Positions 1 through 10,848 of a DNA stretch of 64,000 nucleotides are shown here, piece after piece. How positions within the stretch are numbered: the stretch's first letter is position 1; the number at the start of each line of letters is the position of its first letter. The position numbers and the translations under genes were made by a program. The notes below the pieces were generated by a model that was not told the DNA's origin, did not search any database, and saw only the letters and a program-made list of their open reading frames with translations. This DNA comes from Ilex aquifolium (taxonomy: Eukaryota > Streptophyta > Magnoliopsida > Aquifoliales > Aquifoliaceae). Location: the NCBI GenBank assembly GCA_951799425.1, contig OX637395.1, positions 17,470,951 to 17,534,950 on the forward strand. Reading direction: 5' to 3'.

Positions 1-99
1 ACATAATTCCACACAACCCATAGTTGGATAGATCTCAAGTCTCAAAGCTTGTATATTCCGCAAAGATTGCAAAAAGACACATTCCCCCCTCCCTCTAAG

Positions 100-2370
100 T
101 CAATAGGGTAATGCATGCTACACGTATAAACATCGATCATTGCACTCTCAAATGCTTCTAGGGGTCTTAGGTAGGGAGATCCATTGTCTTTGATTTTCAC
201 TTTGGTTGTAGATGGGTTCAGTTGGTTAGTGGATAGAGCAAGGGAGTATAATTTAGTTGAGGGTTTCATGGTAGAAAGGGATCTTGTGGACATTTCGCAT
301 TTACAATTTGGGATGATCCTTTTTTCTTTTTGTTTAGGGATGAGGCAAAATTTCCAAATTCAGTGGATGTTATTAAGGGTTTTAGCTTGATGTTCGGGTT
401 GAAAATGAATATGTCCAAGAGTCTAGTGGTAGGAATCAATACCCAAAGGGAAAAGCTAGATGGAATTTCAAGTAGGTTAGGTTGTTAAGTAAGTGATTGG
501 CTTTGAAGTACTTGGGACTACCTTTGGGGGGATTCCTATATCGGTCAGTTTTTGGAGCCCAGTTGTAGAAAGGGTTCAAAAGAGATTGGAGGGGTGGAAG
601 ACGGCTTCTTATCAAAGGGTGAGAAGTTTACCTTAGTATAGTCTATTTTATTAGTATTCCCATTTATTGTGTTCCTTTTTAAGACCCCTAAGAAGATTAT
701 TTTTGGGTTAATTGTTTTTTGCCCCCCTGTGGCTTCGTCTAAAAGAATTTTATCTACTTAACGTTTAAAATTATGCACATAACCCCCTTATGGTTATGTA
801 CCAAAGTAAAACCGTTACTTTTATTATCCAACTTAGCGGAGAGTGTACTTCACATGCTCAAAATATGTTGTGGACTTTGTTTTCATTGTTTCCCTCCAAA
901 AAAATATTGTCTAAGTGCCTAAAATGCCCTTTATACTAAAATAGATAGGGTCATTAAATGAGTAAATTTCTATTCCCAGATTTAATTATCCATTAAATGA
1001 ATAATTGGAAGCTAATTTTATTCATTTATTATCCATTAAATGAATAATTGGAAGCTAATTGGAAGCTAAGTTTCTATTCTCATTAAAAAAAAAAGGGTAG
1101 TATGGTAATTTTATTATTCTATTAACGGTGTTAATTATTTCATTTTGGTACATAACTTTAAGGGGGTAATGTGCATAATTTTAAACGTCAAGTAGGTAAG
1201 GTGCATCTATCCAAAACCATAAGGAGGTAAAAAACAATTATCCCATTATTTTTTTATTAGAACAAATATGATTTTTTTGTGGATGGGTAGTGGTGAAGGG
1301 AAAAAACCACCTGTGTCGTGGAGGCGGTGTCTAAATGAAAAAAACAGGGAGACAGCATGAAGGAAATTTAGTAGAGAGAAATATCGCCTTAGTAGGCAAA
1401 CGGCTATGAAGGTTTCCACTTGAACATGCTTGCTTGTGGCATATCAAAAGTAAATATGGATTTCATCCCAATGGGTGGGACTTGAATGTGGTGGTTAAGG
1501 GTTTTTTTGTCGTCTTTGGAAATATATTTTGTAAGGCTTGAATCTTTCTTGAAGCATCTGAGGTTGGGGTGGAAAATGGTGAGAAAAATGGCTTTTGAGA
1601 ACATAAATGGAGGAGTGATTCTATTTTCGTATTTTTATTTCCTCATCTTTTTAGATTATCACGAACTCAAAGGGATTCTATTTCAAGTATGTTAAGTGTA
1701 TCTTCTAATCAAGGGGTGGAATATTTCTTTAGAGCCACGAGTGACTGGGAAGATTTAGAACTTCCCTCTTTCTTGTCCTTGATTCATACACACTCTTTGG
1801 TGTCTAGTATGGTTGATATGTGGGTTCTAGATTCTTCTAGTGTCTTTTCTTGTAAATCTCTTTGTCATGTGCTTATTAATGATCCTTCTTCTTCGCCTTT
1901 TGGACCTCATGATGATTTGAAAAGCTAAAGTGTCCGTTGAGATTCAAGTTTTCGCTTGGACTGATGATAAGATTTATACTTGTGATTTGTTGTAAAGGAG
2001 AAGACCGACTACTTGTCTTTCCCCTCATTGTTGGTAATCTATAGAAAAAGTAGCAAAAGTGTGGATCAACTCTTTATCCATTGTCCAATGGTGTTGAATT
2101 TGTGATATAAAGCACCTGGATAGTTTAGTTTGAGTTGGATTTTTCCAAGAGATTGTGTATCTTGTTCGAGACTAATCATGATGCTTTTGGGAAGGGATGT
2201 AGAGCTTCTATCTTACGGGAATGTGTGGTTATGACAATTCTTTGGGTGGTAGGGATGGAAGGCCATAGAAGAATCTTTGATGATACGGAAGAACATGTGG
2301 TGTTTCTATGGGACCAACCAAAGTTGTTGACTTCCCTTTGGACGGTAGCTGCTAAAGAGCAAGGCAATTG
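100..2370 (+). mobile_element. Degenerate L1-like LINE fragment (RT to zf-RVT), split by a MITE
   Basis: Translation in shifting frames gives pieces of a plant LINE reverse transcriptase. Near 130-190 there is a GLRxGDPLS-like block, followed by a TLVVDG...LVDRAREYNLVEGF block to about 290. The part after the MITE (1254-1500) still reads as the C-terminal RT segment (LACGISKV, PMG). From 1689 to about 2150 the zf-RVT region is recognisable (DWEDLELPS, WVLDSSSVFSCKSL). Stops and frameshifts occur throughout, so it is a dead copy. No endonuclease domain, poly(A) tail or target duplication was identified, and both ends are approximate. The 540-bp element at 705-1244 interrupts it. Confidence 0.8.
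705..1244. mobile_element. Mutator-like MITE, 540 bp, with 9-bp target duplication
   Basis: Both ends carry long inverted repeats (about 100 bp). The left end begins GGGTTAATTGTTTTTTG and the reverse complement of the right end begins GGGATAATTGTTTTTTA. Both continue into matching TTTAAAATTATGCACAT blocks. The repeats are flanked by identical 9-bp direct repeats ATTATTTTT (696-704 and 1245-1253). Long inverted repeats with a 9-bp duplication are typical of Mutator-like elements. No transposase frame is present, so it is non-autonomous. It sits inside the LINE fragment and is therefore younger than it. Confidence 0.88.
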
Positions 2371-2478
2371 CCTAGGCGAGAAACGAGCTTAGGCAAGCTC
2401 ACGTCGCCTGGAGTGTCCCAGGCAAAGCAAGCTCTGCTGAAGCGAAGATTAAGCTTCCAAGGCAAACGCTTATCGAAA
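2371..2478. other. Spacer rich in GCCTAGGCG/AGGCAA motifs
   Basis: This short stretch between two LINE remnants holds scattered short inverted motifs (TGCCTAGGCG, CTTAGGCAAGC, GTCGCCTGG, AAGGCAAACGC). It resembles the tip of a foldback repeat, but no partner arm was found. No gene is visible. Confidence 0.3.
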
Positions 2479-3500
2479 AAGAGAACGCATTAGTAAACTT
2501 TTTATTACATTCCCCCCTCCCAAATGTAGCCCCAAGGTCTTCGAGGGCACACCAAACTGCAGATATGAGACCTCTACATGATCCCTTCTCACCCGAAAAC
2601 CCTCTGCAAGTTCAACCTTCATTGCCCTATCTAGTAACCGATTAAGCGCATCTGCAACTAATGCAAAAAAAAAACGAGAACAATAGATCCCCCAACTTAA
2701 GACCCCTAGTAGCATTAATCTCTCACGCGATTGCTATAAAAGACCAACAAAATCCAAAAAGTCCCAATAACATGATCATATGTTTTTTAACTAACACAAT
2801 GTGTAGAAATAGAATCCCCCAAAACCTCTCTAAACCTTCCCAAGAAAACCTTTGTCAAAATATTGTGAAGACTAATTACTAAACTAATTGGCCAGAGTTC
2901 ACTTACTTTCCAAGTATTATGATTTTTTGAGATCAAAGAAATGTATGTTGCATTAGCATTTACATTCGACACACCACTAATAAAGAAATCCACAAACACC
3001 TTCATCAAATTGACCTTGATAATCTACCAACACTATTAAAATCCCGCCATGGAAACCATCTAATCCCTACGGCTTTTCCCTATTACACTCAAAAACAGTC
3101 AGTCTCACCTTATTCTCTTCAAAAGATCTCTCTAGTCAACATGCTCTCCCATCAATAATAGGACTCCAATCTAATCCCATAACCCTCGGCCTCACAAGAT
3201 CATCATCCGAATAACAACTTAAAAAAAAAAAAAAGAGAAATCTCTTCTTCAATCCACCCTTCATCCTCTAAAACTACTCCATCTCCAACTTCCAACTATG
3301 TAATGAGATACTTCTTCCTTCTCCCATTTGCTACTTTATGGATCAGCTTCAAGTTATTATCCACATCTTTAGCCCACTTTTCTTTGTCCTTTGTCTCTAT
3401 GAAATCTATTCTTTAAACACCACATCTCAAATCTATTTTGAAGATCTTTTCCTTCCTTAACTTCGAAATATCTAATCACCATGGACTTGGCTGATCATAT
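2479..3500 (-). mobile_element. Degenerate L1-like LINE fragment, opposite orientation
   Basis: Read on the minus strand, this encodes LINE RT pieces in order. The block FHKVANGRRKKYL lies near 3290-3340. An NATYISLISK...LWPISLVISLHNILTKVFLGRFREVLG block lies at about 2810-3000 and corresponds to the conserved FRPISL region. ALVADALNRLLDRAMKVELAEGF lies at about 2540-2650. The catalytic YADD/FADD box is not preserved and frames change repeatedly. It belongs to the same general family as the plus-strand remnant at 100-2370. Ends are approximate and no target duplication was seen. Confidence 0.8.
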
Positions 3501-4312
3501 TAACAGATCCAATAAAAGTTTTGAAAACTTAAAACTGCATATTTACAATACCCATACAAAACCTCATTAACCTTCCCATTTTTACAGCCTTCACATTTTC
3601 TTTAGTTCTTTAATCATTTTATGGTGTGAGGCTATCGCTAGATTTTGAAACAAAATTTTGAACTCTTTTGAGAATGTCGATGCTTTAAGCATCCTAAAAG
3701 AGGATTGAATTTAAGCTTTCATAAGCTTAAACTACCTCAATTTCAGTAAATCCAACTCTTGAAAACCAGATGCAGAAAATCTCAAAAGAATCAAACAATG
3801 AAAACTAACCATTCTAAAATATCACAGATGATTTCATGCTTGGGTTATCCAAGCATTGATTATTGGAAAGAATTGAGTACAAATATATGCAGAAAATTTC
3901 CAGTAACGCTGCATAATGATACACCATGTATCTAAGAGCAAAAACTCATTCTGATGGTACAAGAAAGTTCTAATTCCTTAACTAGGAATGCATAGGTAGA
4001 CCATCAATCCAAACAAACACAAGACACCCAGTGTGTATACACGTTGACATACACGTCACACATTCTGACCTAGCCAAAACCAAAAACAACTACATCAACA
4101 AAGTTAAAACTTTCTATGACCAATAAAATAGTTTAATTCATTGCATTATGCCATGCACTTGTGCTAACCAAAAGTCCGAAACAAAAGTAGCCCACATGGA
4201 TACCACTGACAATTTAAATAACAATTTTCATGTAAGTACAAAATATAAACCAAAAATCCATATCAGAAGTCGGCAACAAGAAAGCATTATTCAATTGCAA
4301 AAGGAAAAATAC
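3501..4312. other. AT-rich region downstream of the M-domain-like gene
   Basis: It lies 3' of the last recognised exon of the minus-strand gene at 4313-5565. It should contain the missing final exon and 3' UTR if that gene is intact. No exon in the right phase with a plausible stop could be recognised by eye. No repeat boundary was found either. Confidence 0.4.
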
Positions 4313-5565
4313 CTCAGCCAAGCTCTTTGGCATTGGCTTCCCCTCTCCTTTCAACTTCTCGATTTTCTTTTGAGCTTCTTTAGCCCATGTAAATTTTGCC
4401 AAGGAATTCTCAACTTCAGCTATTGTGCAATTACAATGCTTTGCTGCTTCTTGCTTCTGAGTAGTTTGCAGATTCTACATCAACAAGAAACCCAAATCAG
4501 ATCAAGTGAACCCAGGAAACAATTTGAAAGAAAAACTTTCTTCAGCTAACACTCACAGACAATATGCTCAATGAAATTATCAAGCAAAGCGCCTATGTCC
4601 TAAGTTTCAAGGTGACAAAGTGAGTAAACATTTGGCCTTAGAACAAAATGAAATATGGGAGTTATTCGTGAAAGTATCATAAAATAACTTAATATGAACA
4701 AAGTAGGTAAAACTTCAGCAGCTCAAAACAAAAAGCAAAACAAATAGTTCAGCCAACAATCCTCATGGGTTGTTTATTAATTATGATCATCAAGCACTTT
4801 GGAGTTGCACAGTTAATTAAGCAAACTTGAGACCTAAACCAAGGTTCAAGTAAAAGTAGAAAAAATAGCAATGCACACCAATTAAAGAAGGATAAGTCTT
4901 CAATTGACGAGAATTCAGAAGGATCCAATTAAGCATCGACCGTGTTCTGGATAATCGGTAGTGATTTCAAAATAATAAAAAAAGGGAAAACGATTTTGGG
5001 TTCTGCTAGTGTGTCATCAATAGAGTACAAGTACATGTTTAGTCACACACACTGCAATAGAAATGTTGCAAAAGAATTAGAAAACTAACCTCTCCAGTAG
5101 GATCAAAACCTCCAAGATACCTAATAATGGCCTCCTGCTTCTCAAAGGCATCGGCAAATGTCGCTTCACTGCTTCGGCCCACAATGTACTGCTTAAAAGT
5201 CCCTACCTTTCTTGCTTTGCTCAACTCATCAGCAAACCCTTTCAAAATAACCACCCAAAACATACAAATTATGAGCAAATACACACACGTAGTTATATAT
5301 ACAGTTATATATATATGGAATGGTGAGCTAAAATGAAGGGGAGGTGAGATGGGGACTTACGGAGGAGGGTGAAGGACTCAGAGGAAGTGGTGGATTCAGG
5401 AGTGGCGGCCTTTTGGCCGGTGATGACACCTTTGATCTTGTCCATCCATGAGCCATTAAGTTGGGTTGTCGTGAAAATCCAACGGTGCTGTGATAGAATT
5501 GGACCGCGGTGACCGTGACTTAATACGGAGGATGAAGAAAAGAACAAGAGTCTTCGAGGAGACAT
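4313..5565 (-). CDS. Organelle-targeted protein with SRP54/Ffh M-domain-like region (3 exons found, 3' end not found)
   Basis: Three exons on the minus strand join in phase: 5361-5565 (ATG at 5565), 5090-5238 and 4313-4474, each bounded by GT/AG and giving at least 172 residues. Residues 1-45 are rich in Arg and Ser with almost no acidic residues (MSPRRLLFFSSSSVLSHGHR), as in mitochondrial or plastid targeting peptides. The body, from SFTLLRFADEL through FEKQEAIIRYLGGFDPTGE to a Lys-rich EAQKKIEKLKGEGKPMPKS, follows the order and spacing of the SRP54/Ffh M domain (FTL..F..QL, K.EAII..M, then a helical K/M-rich tail). No NG GTPase domain precedes it. The exon after residue 172 (donor at 4311-4312) was not located, so the model is partial. 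The M-domain assignment is by eye and is inference; the gene call is firmer. Confidence 0.72.
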
Positions 5566-6200
5566 TACATTTGTACGTCTGCTAAGATGGAAAGAGGCTT
5601 CAAATGATTCTCACTCGGAATAGCAGGGGTTTAAGGTTTTCCTGTACTCAACAACATCGTGAACGACGTAGTTTTTCCGACATAGGAGCGGTATAAACCT
5701 GTTTAGCGACACGTCTTTACCCCCAAAATAATGTAAAATTTTCACACCTTACATTTCACCGAGGTGCATTTGGCTTCAGACTCGACTGTGGTGTCATACA
5801 CTACCCGAAATTTATAATATTTCTTCGTCGTCACTGTTATCTCTATTCTTATCTCGTCGTCACCCGTTCCTTATCTCATCTTAATATTATTAAAAAATAA
5901 TATATTAATGTGTTAAATTTATATATTAAATGTAAAATAATTAAGAAAGTTGATGAAAAATTTAAATTTAAAACAGTTTGAAAAGTTATGGTAATTAAAA
6001 CGAGATAAAATAGAGTCACAAACATAGTGTGTATCTATATAGAAATTTTAGGAATAGCTTGAGCAAATGTGACTCAAAATAACTGAAATAAGTTAGTTAT
6101 GTGGTTGAAGAATAATATAGAATTAGTGGTGGTGCTGCCAAGTATTCTTGTAGTTTAATTGTCTAGGCTGTGAGAATTGATTGAATGTTTATTAATTAAA
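5566..6200. other. Upstream region of the M-domain-like gene, AT-rich spacer
   Basis: This holds the 5' flank of the minus-strand gene starting at 5565, then AT-rich DNA from about 5870. No clear TATA element or other gene was recognised. Confidence 0.4.
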
Positions 6201-7212
6201 GGTGCGTTTCGTAACGTTTTTGTTTTTTTGTTTTTTTTAATAAAAAAAATAGAACTAGTTTTTGTTTTTTTTATAATAAAAATTAAAAATATAAAGCATG
6301 TTTGGTAGTCATTTATATTTAAAAAATTATAAAAACAAAAATAAAAAATATGTTTGGTATTATATATTTTGAATAATATTTTATTTGATATTGTTTTGAT
6401 TAATATTTAATCCCAAATACCTCAATTAAATATATTCTTTGTGATCAAAAAAAAAAATCGGAGAGCTTCTTGTTCACACACACATTCACAGACGAGATTC
6501 TTTGCTCACACACACACACACACAAGATACACACAGAGACAAGATACACAGACAGACACACACATACATATACACACAGAGATCTATATATACATCACTC
6601 ATACACACACACAAACACAAATAAACACACACACATGTAGATCTATGTATATATAACATCATATATATAGATCTATGCCTATATATGCATATATATACAG
6701 ATTTATGTAGATAAATGTATATATATACACAATACATACGCAGATCTATGTGTGTATATATATAGTATAAAGTTAAGGAAAAAGGGAGAAACGTCACTGC
6801 CTTCTTCGTATATGCACAGGTCTTCGTATATATAGTATACACAAGTCTTCGGCTTCTTCGACTTCGTCATCGTCACTGGCTTTCAGAAGAGAGAGAGAAA
6901 CGAGTGTGAGAGAGAGACAGAAGAGAGAAAGAGAAGAAAAAATAAAGGACAAGGAGGTTTTTATAGTTGGCACAAAAAAATCCTTATTTTGTTGCTAATG
7001 AGATTTGAAAATTGGACCTCATTAATTGTAATAGTGAGGCACGCGCGTGTTTTTTTTTTTGATGTTTTCATATTTTGGCCTTGTTTTTAAAACGGGGCAG
7101 TAAAAAAAAACGAAAACACATTCTAAACGAGTTATTATTATTTTTTTTTAGCAAAAAATGAAAAAAAAAACAAAAAAAAAAAAACATAAACACCATGTTA
7201 CCAAACACTACC
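6201..7212. mobile_element. hAT-like non-autonomous element, about 1.0 kb
   Basis: The left end GGTGCGTTTCGTAACG and the reverse complement of the right end, GGTAGTGTTTGGTAAC, form a short inverted repeat of the hAT MITE type, with one base of indel. The 8-bp flanks TAATTAAA and TAAATAAT match at 6 of 8 positions, consistent with a decayed 8-bp target duplication. The interior holds CA/TA microsatellites and no transposase. Confidence 0.5.
6476..6960. repeat. CA, TATA and GA simple-sequence tract
   Basis: A compound microsatellite: CACACA runs at 6476-6640, then TATATA-rich DNA with recurring AGATCTATG words to about 6760, then GA-rich DNA near 6885-6945. The overlapping long open frames on both strands are artefacts of the repeats. 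Confidence 0.85.
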
Positions 7213-7243
7213 TAAATAATTCAAAATTCAATAAATCTATATC

Positions 7244-7670
7244 TATCTATACTAATAAGATAGAATTGATTTTGAATCCTTAAGTTAATATACTACAAGA
7301 GTGGTTGAGATTTATTCAATTCATTAGCTCAAAATCATTGCCAAAAAAATTTCCCCACAAATTTGAAAACTCAAATAAGTCTATACCTGTTTAAGCTAAC
7401 CAAGGCCTAACTAAGTCTTCTCTCTCATATATTTTTCTTTTCTCTTTATTACAGATGTAGACTAATTTGATTTTTGATTGTAGGATTCTAAGGAAGACTT
7501 GTTGAATTTTAATCTTAATTTTTGATTTGAATCCTAAAGTCAGCCTACCACAAGAATAGCTGAGATTCATTCAATCCAATGACTCAAAATAATCCCCAAA
7601 AAATTTTTCCCCCAAACTTGAAAACCTCAATCAATCTATACTTTTTTACGCTAACTAAGGTCAAACTAAG
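7244..7670. repeat. Diverged direct duplication of about 170 bp
   Basis: The segment around 7260-7420 (GATTTTGAATCCTTAAG ... CTAACTAAG) recurs in diverged form around 7525-7670 (GATTTGAATCCTAAAG ... AAACTAAG). About 100 bp of unrelated sequence separates them. No coding potential was seen. The second copy abuts the copia LTR that starts at 7671. Confidence 0.6.
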
Positions 7671-9207
7671 TGTTAGATATATGTTCGCAACTGGTTAATT
7701 TAGTGAAATTCATTGTAAATCTCAACATATTTCATGGTCATGATGATATAAAGATTGAAGATGTCAAAGTGTCATTAAAGGGAGGAGATCAATCATAAAA
7801 AATTCATCATTCACACTCTGGTTGTACCTTCAAGCATCAAAGATACCTAAGATGATTCCTTAATTTAATAGACTTAGGAGGATTATAGTTAAAATAAAAT
7901 TAGGGATTAATCCTTGTATGACTCCTGGGTGTTCTTAAAATGAAAAGATTTTCTATACTATTTGTATTTTGAAAACATAGTTTGAGACATTAAAGGACCC
8001 CTCTTGAGCAACACTTTTTAGTGTTCAAGAAGACAATTTTTTTATTTGGTTTTAGGCTTAAAAAATCAATAGGGACTGTATTATGCTCCCTAGCATTCGC
8101 TAGAGTGATCTCTTTATGACTTAGAGAAGAACAAGGGAAAAAGACTACTGAGGAGATCAGGGCTCACTCTCTGAGCTCGCTTGAGCAGTCTCATGGCCGC
8201 TTAAGCGGTCTACTCTCCTTGGCCAGGTTTGAAATGCAATTTTCATTCTCGTGACCACAACCCTCTCCACTAATCGAGTGGTCGTTCGCGAATTTGAATT
8301 TTCTGGTTGACCAAGATTACTCTTATTCCGGACCTATAAATAGGGAGAGTCTTTTCTTCAGTTAGGGTATGTCTCTTGTAAGTCTTTTGAGAGTAAAAAC
8401 TTATCTTCTACCTAAAGAGCCTCCACTACAACCTGTAGATTCCTAATACCCAAGGCTACCTTCTAGAGATTCTACCCAACCTCACAACTTGAAGTGAAGA
8501 TCTTGAATGATGTAAACCAAACCCATTGGTATATGTAAACCAAGAATCGTTGGCATGCCCATAATTGCTCGAGGCCTAGAGGATCCTTTGTAGAGGTGAA
8601 TCCAAGTGAAGTTACACATAACGTCGGAGAGACACTTCGACGGAGAGACATATTGAAGGAAGGGAGCATCTAACCATGATATTGGTTGAGGTATAAGACT
8701 CGAATCCTTGTATGTTGACTTTGGGATAGTGGATTAGGTTTTGGTGAACCGGTAGAGGTTCCTTATGGTTTTTCCCGATGAGGGTTTCCACGTCAACAAA
8801 TCACTAGTGTTCTTTATTACTTGTATTTATACACTTGTAATTGTTAGCACACACGCGCACTATGTGTTTGATATTTTGAATACTTGACATATAAATCAAT
8901 CATAGTTGCAATTGGGTTTTGAGTTTTGGGATCACCGTAAGATTGAGTGTTTGAGTGAATTAATTGAATAATTAATTAACACAAATCTTCATGGGTTCAT
9001 TGGGTTGTGGTGATTAAAAGGGGTTCTCACACTAAACTAGTATATTTTTGTGTGAAGAGGTAATTGAGGTAGAGTTAGGTTTTAATTTGTAATCGATTGT
9101 GCTTAAAATCAAAAAATTTATTCACCCCTCTAGCTAGAGTCGTGTGTTCCATGTGTATAATCATGAGAGAAGATTCATATTGTTTCTCCCCTCTTTCGAG
9201 AACAACA
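7671..9207 (+). mobile_element. Ty1/copia LTR (about 1.54 kb), plus orientation
   Basis: It begins TGTTAGATATATG and ends AACAACA, directly followed by ATTGGTATTAAAG, close to the copia primer binding site that pairs with initiator tRNA-Met. The same sequence recurs in inverted orientation at 48001-49556, where it is followed by copia gag. Shared blocks include TTTTAGGCTTAAAAAA, GCGCACTATGTGTTTGA (inverted in the other copy) and the end blocks. Only 14 bp of internal region remains before the Athila-like element that starts at 9222. Confidence 0.75.
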
Positions 9208-9221
9208 ATTGGTATTAAAGG

Positions 9222-10559
9222 TGTCATTTATTTATCTATTATTGATGTCAAAATTGCACTGATTCTGAGTTATTAATTGAATAATCCTTTGGTTTTATGA
9301 TTTGTTTGATTTTCAATGTTTGGATATCTTATCAGGTAAAACAGGTAAATTGAGCCAAATTGAAGGATTTGGTAAATCAACTAGACAACTGGAGCATATA
9401 AGGAAATCAAGGGGGGTCGATCAAAGTGTAATTATAGAAAAAAGTCAACAGGGTCAAAATTGGATATTGTGGGGTAGTCCTAGATAGCTAGTTGCGTCTG
9501 GGACGTGGGTCGTGCGTCCGAACGCATGCGCGGATGCTGAACAAGCTTGAAATTTTGGCTAAGTGTTGGTGACAATACGTAATGCCTCCATTCGAACGCA
9601 AGAGCTCCGTCCAGACGCACTTGTTGAGGATGGAATTCAAGAGAATTTAAGGTGTTAGGACGTGGAGATACGTGCAGGCTAGAATTTGATGATACGGTGT
9701 ACCTTTATTTGGATGTAACAAGACGTTCAAACTAAATTGATTGATTGAAGTGAAGACCCCAGGCTTAAAGGCTTGCGTCCGAACGTGAGTCTAGTGTCCG
9801 GATGCGTGTGTTGGAATATGCGCCGTTCAATTTACCCTAGCAAGCCTTAGTTAGTGATCTTATATTATTTTTTATTACTTTTGTTGAAAAATATAAATAG
9901 GAAAAGAGTAGGTTGTATTCAGATTATTCTGCCCTTAGTTCTTCTTTGACTGATCTTCTTTTCCTAAAATTTTCGAAGTTTACTTCCATGGCCTGTGAGT
10001 AGTTTGCTTTGTACTCTTTAGTTAGGGTAGGGTTCTTAGATTATGTATTTAATGTTATTATTAATGTTATTATTCGTTTATTGTTCTTGAATGATTAGTC
10101 ATTTTTATTATCCGATTAAATGAATATTTCTAATCAAAGTAATATAATCTATATACTTGTTTGGTTATTCAGCAACTAAATAATTCTTATAATTCCCTGC
10201 GAGTTTATATTGCTAGTTTTTAAATTCATATTTTCATATTAATCAAATCTTGGTTTAATAGTTATATCTCCAGTTGATTACATTGACGTTAGAAGTCAAC
10301 TGAGATAACAGATAATTGCATTAGTATTATATTCAATACACATGACTAATCCATGATCCTGATACTAGAGAGTCTCTTTTCATACATAAGAATTTCTTTA
10401 CAATTAGTTACAATTGCTCATTCTACAATCAAGATAAATTGTTCCTTCTTTTCACTTTTCTTTACATCTAATTCATTTCCCTAAGGATCGACCTCGGTCT
10501 TACCGAGTTATTTTATTTCTTGACCACCTGCACTTGGGTGCACCTATTTGGAGTCAACA
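9222..10559 (+). repeat. 5' LTR of the Athila-like element
   Basis: It starts TGTCATTTATTTAT and ends GGAGTCAACA, just before the primer binding site. It contains recurring words such as GTCCGAACG and CGGATGC at 9508-9810. Near its end are GACCTCGGTCTTACCGAG and CACTTGGGTGCAC, words shared with other gypsy LTRs in this window (40112 and 49830, inverted). Confidence 0.8.
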
Positions 10560-10565
10560 AGTTTT

Positions 10566-10583
10566 CGGTGCCATTGCCGGGGA
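10566..10583 (+). other. Primer binding site, tRNA-Asp type
   Basis: The sequence CGGTGCCATTGCCGGGGA differs at few positions from the TGGCGCCGTTGCCGGGGA motif complementary to the 3' end of plant tRNA-Asp, as used by Athila-group elements. Confidence 0.8.
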
Positions 10584-10848
10584 GTTGAAAGGATACGAAA
10601 GCCAAGAAGAGGAATCCGCAGTCACAACGAGCTATTTGGAGAACTTGATTTCCCGTGTAACCTCGTTCCATCTTTTAGATTCCCATTTAAATAGTGTGTT
10701 AGTTTTTAATTCTGTTTGATTCTTGTTATTTAATTTTTAATTGTTAGTTTAGTTTAATTCACAATCATTTAGTTCTTAGTTGTATGTCTGGTGTGGAAAC
10801 TTTAGGTTTTGATATTGAATCATCATTCACAGAATCTGTAGGATCTAG

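Noticed and set aside
184-390. Small host gene near the window start
   Set aside because: Its translation matches LINE reverse transcriptase, and continuing homology runs on both sides of it.
4148-4549. 133-residue plus-strand open frame
   Set aside because: It lies antisense to a well-supported exon of the minus-strand gene and has no recognisable domain.
6441-6842. Open frames on both strands rich in His/Thr/Tyr
   Set aside because: They are produced by CA and TA microsatellites, not by coding selection.
7244-7262. Helitron-like 5' end (TC...CTATACTAATAAGA)
   Set aside because: The motif resembles Helitron starts, but no 3' hairpin with CTRR end or Rep/helicase sequence was found, and the phrase is short and AT-rich.
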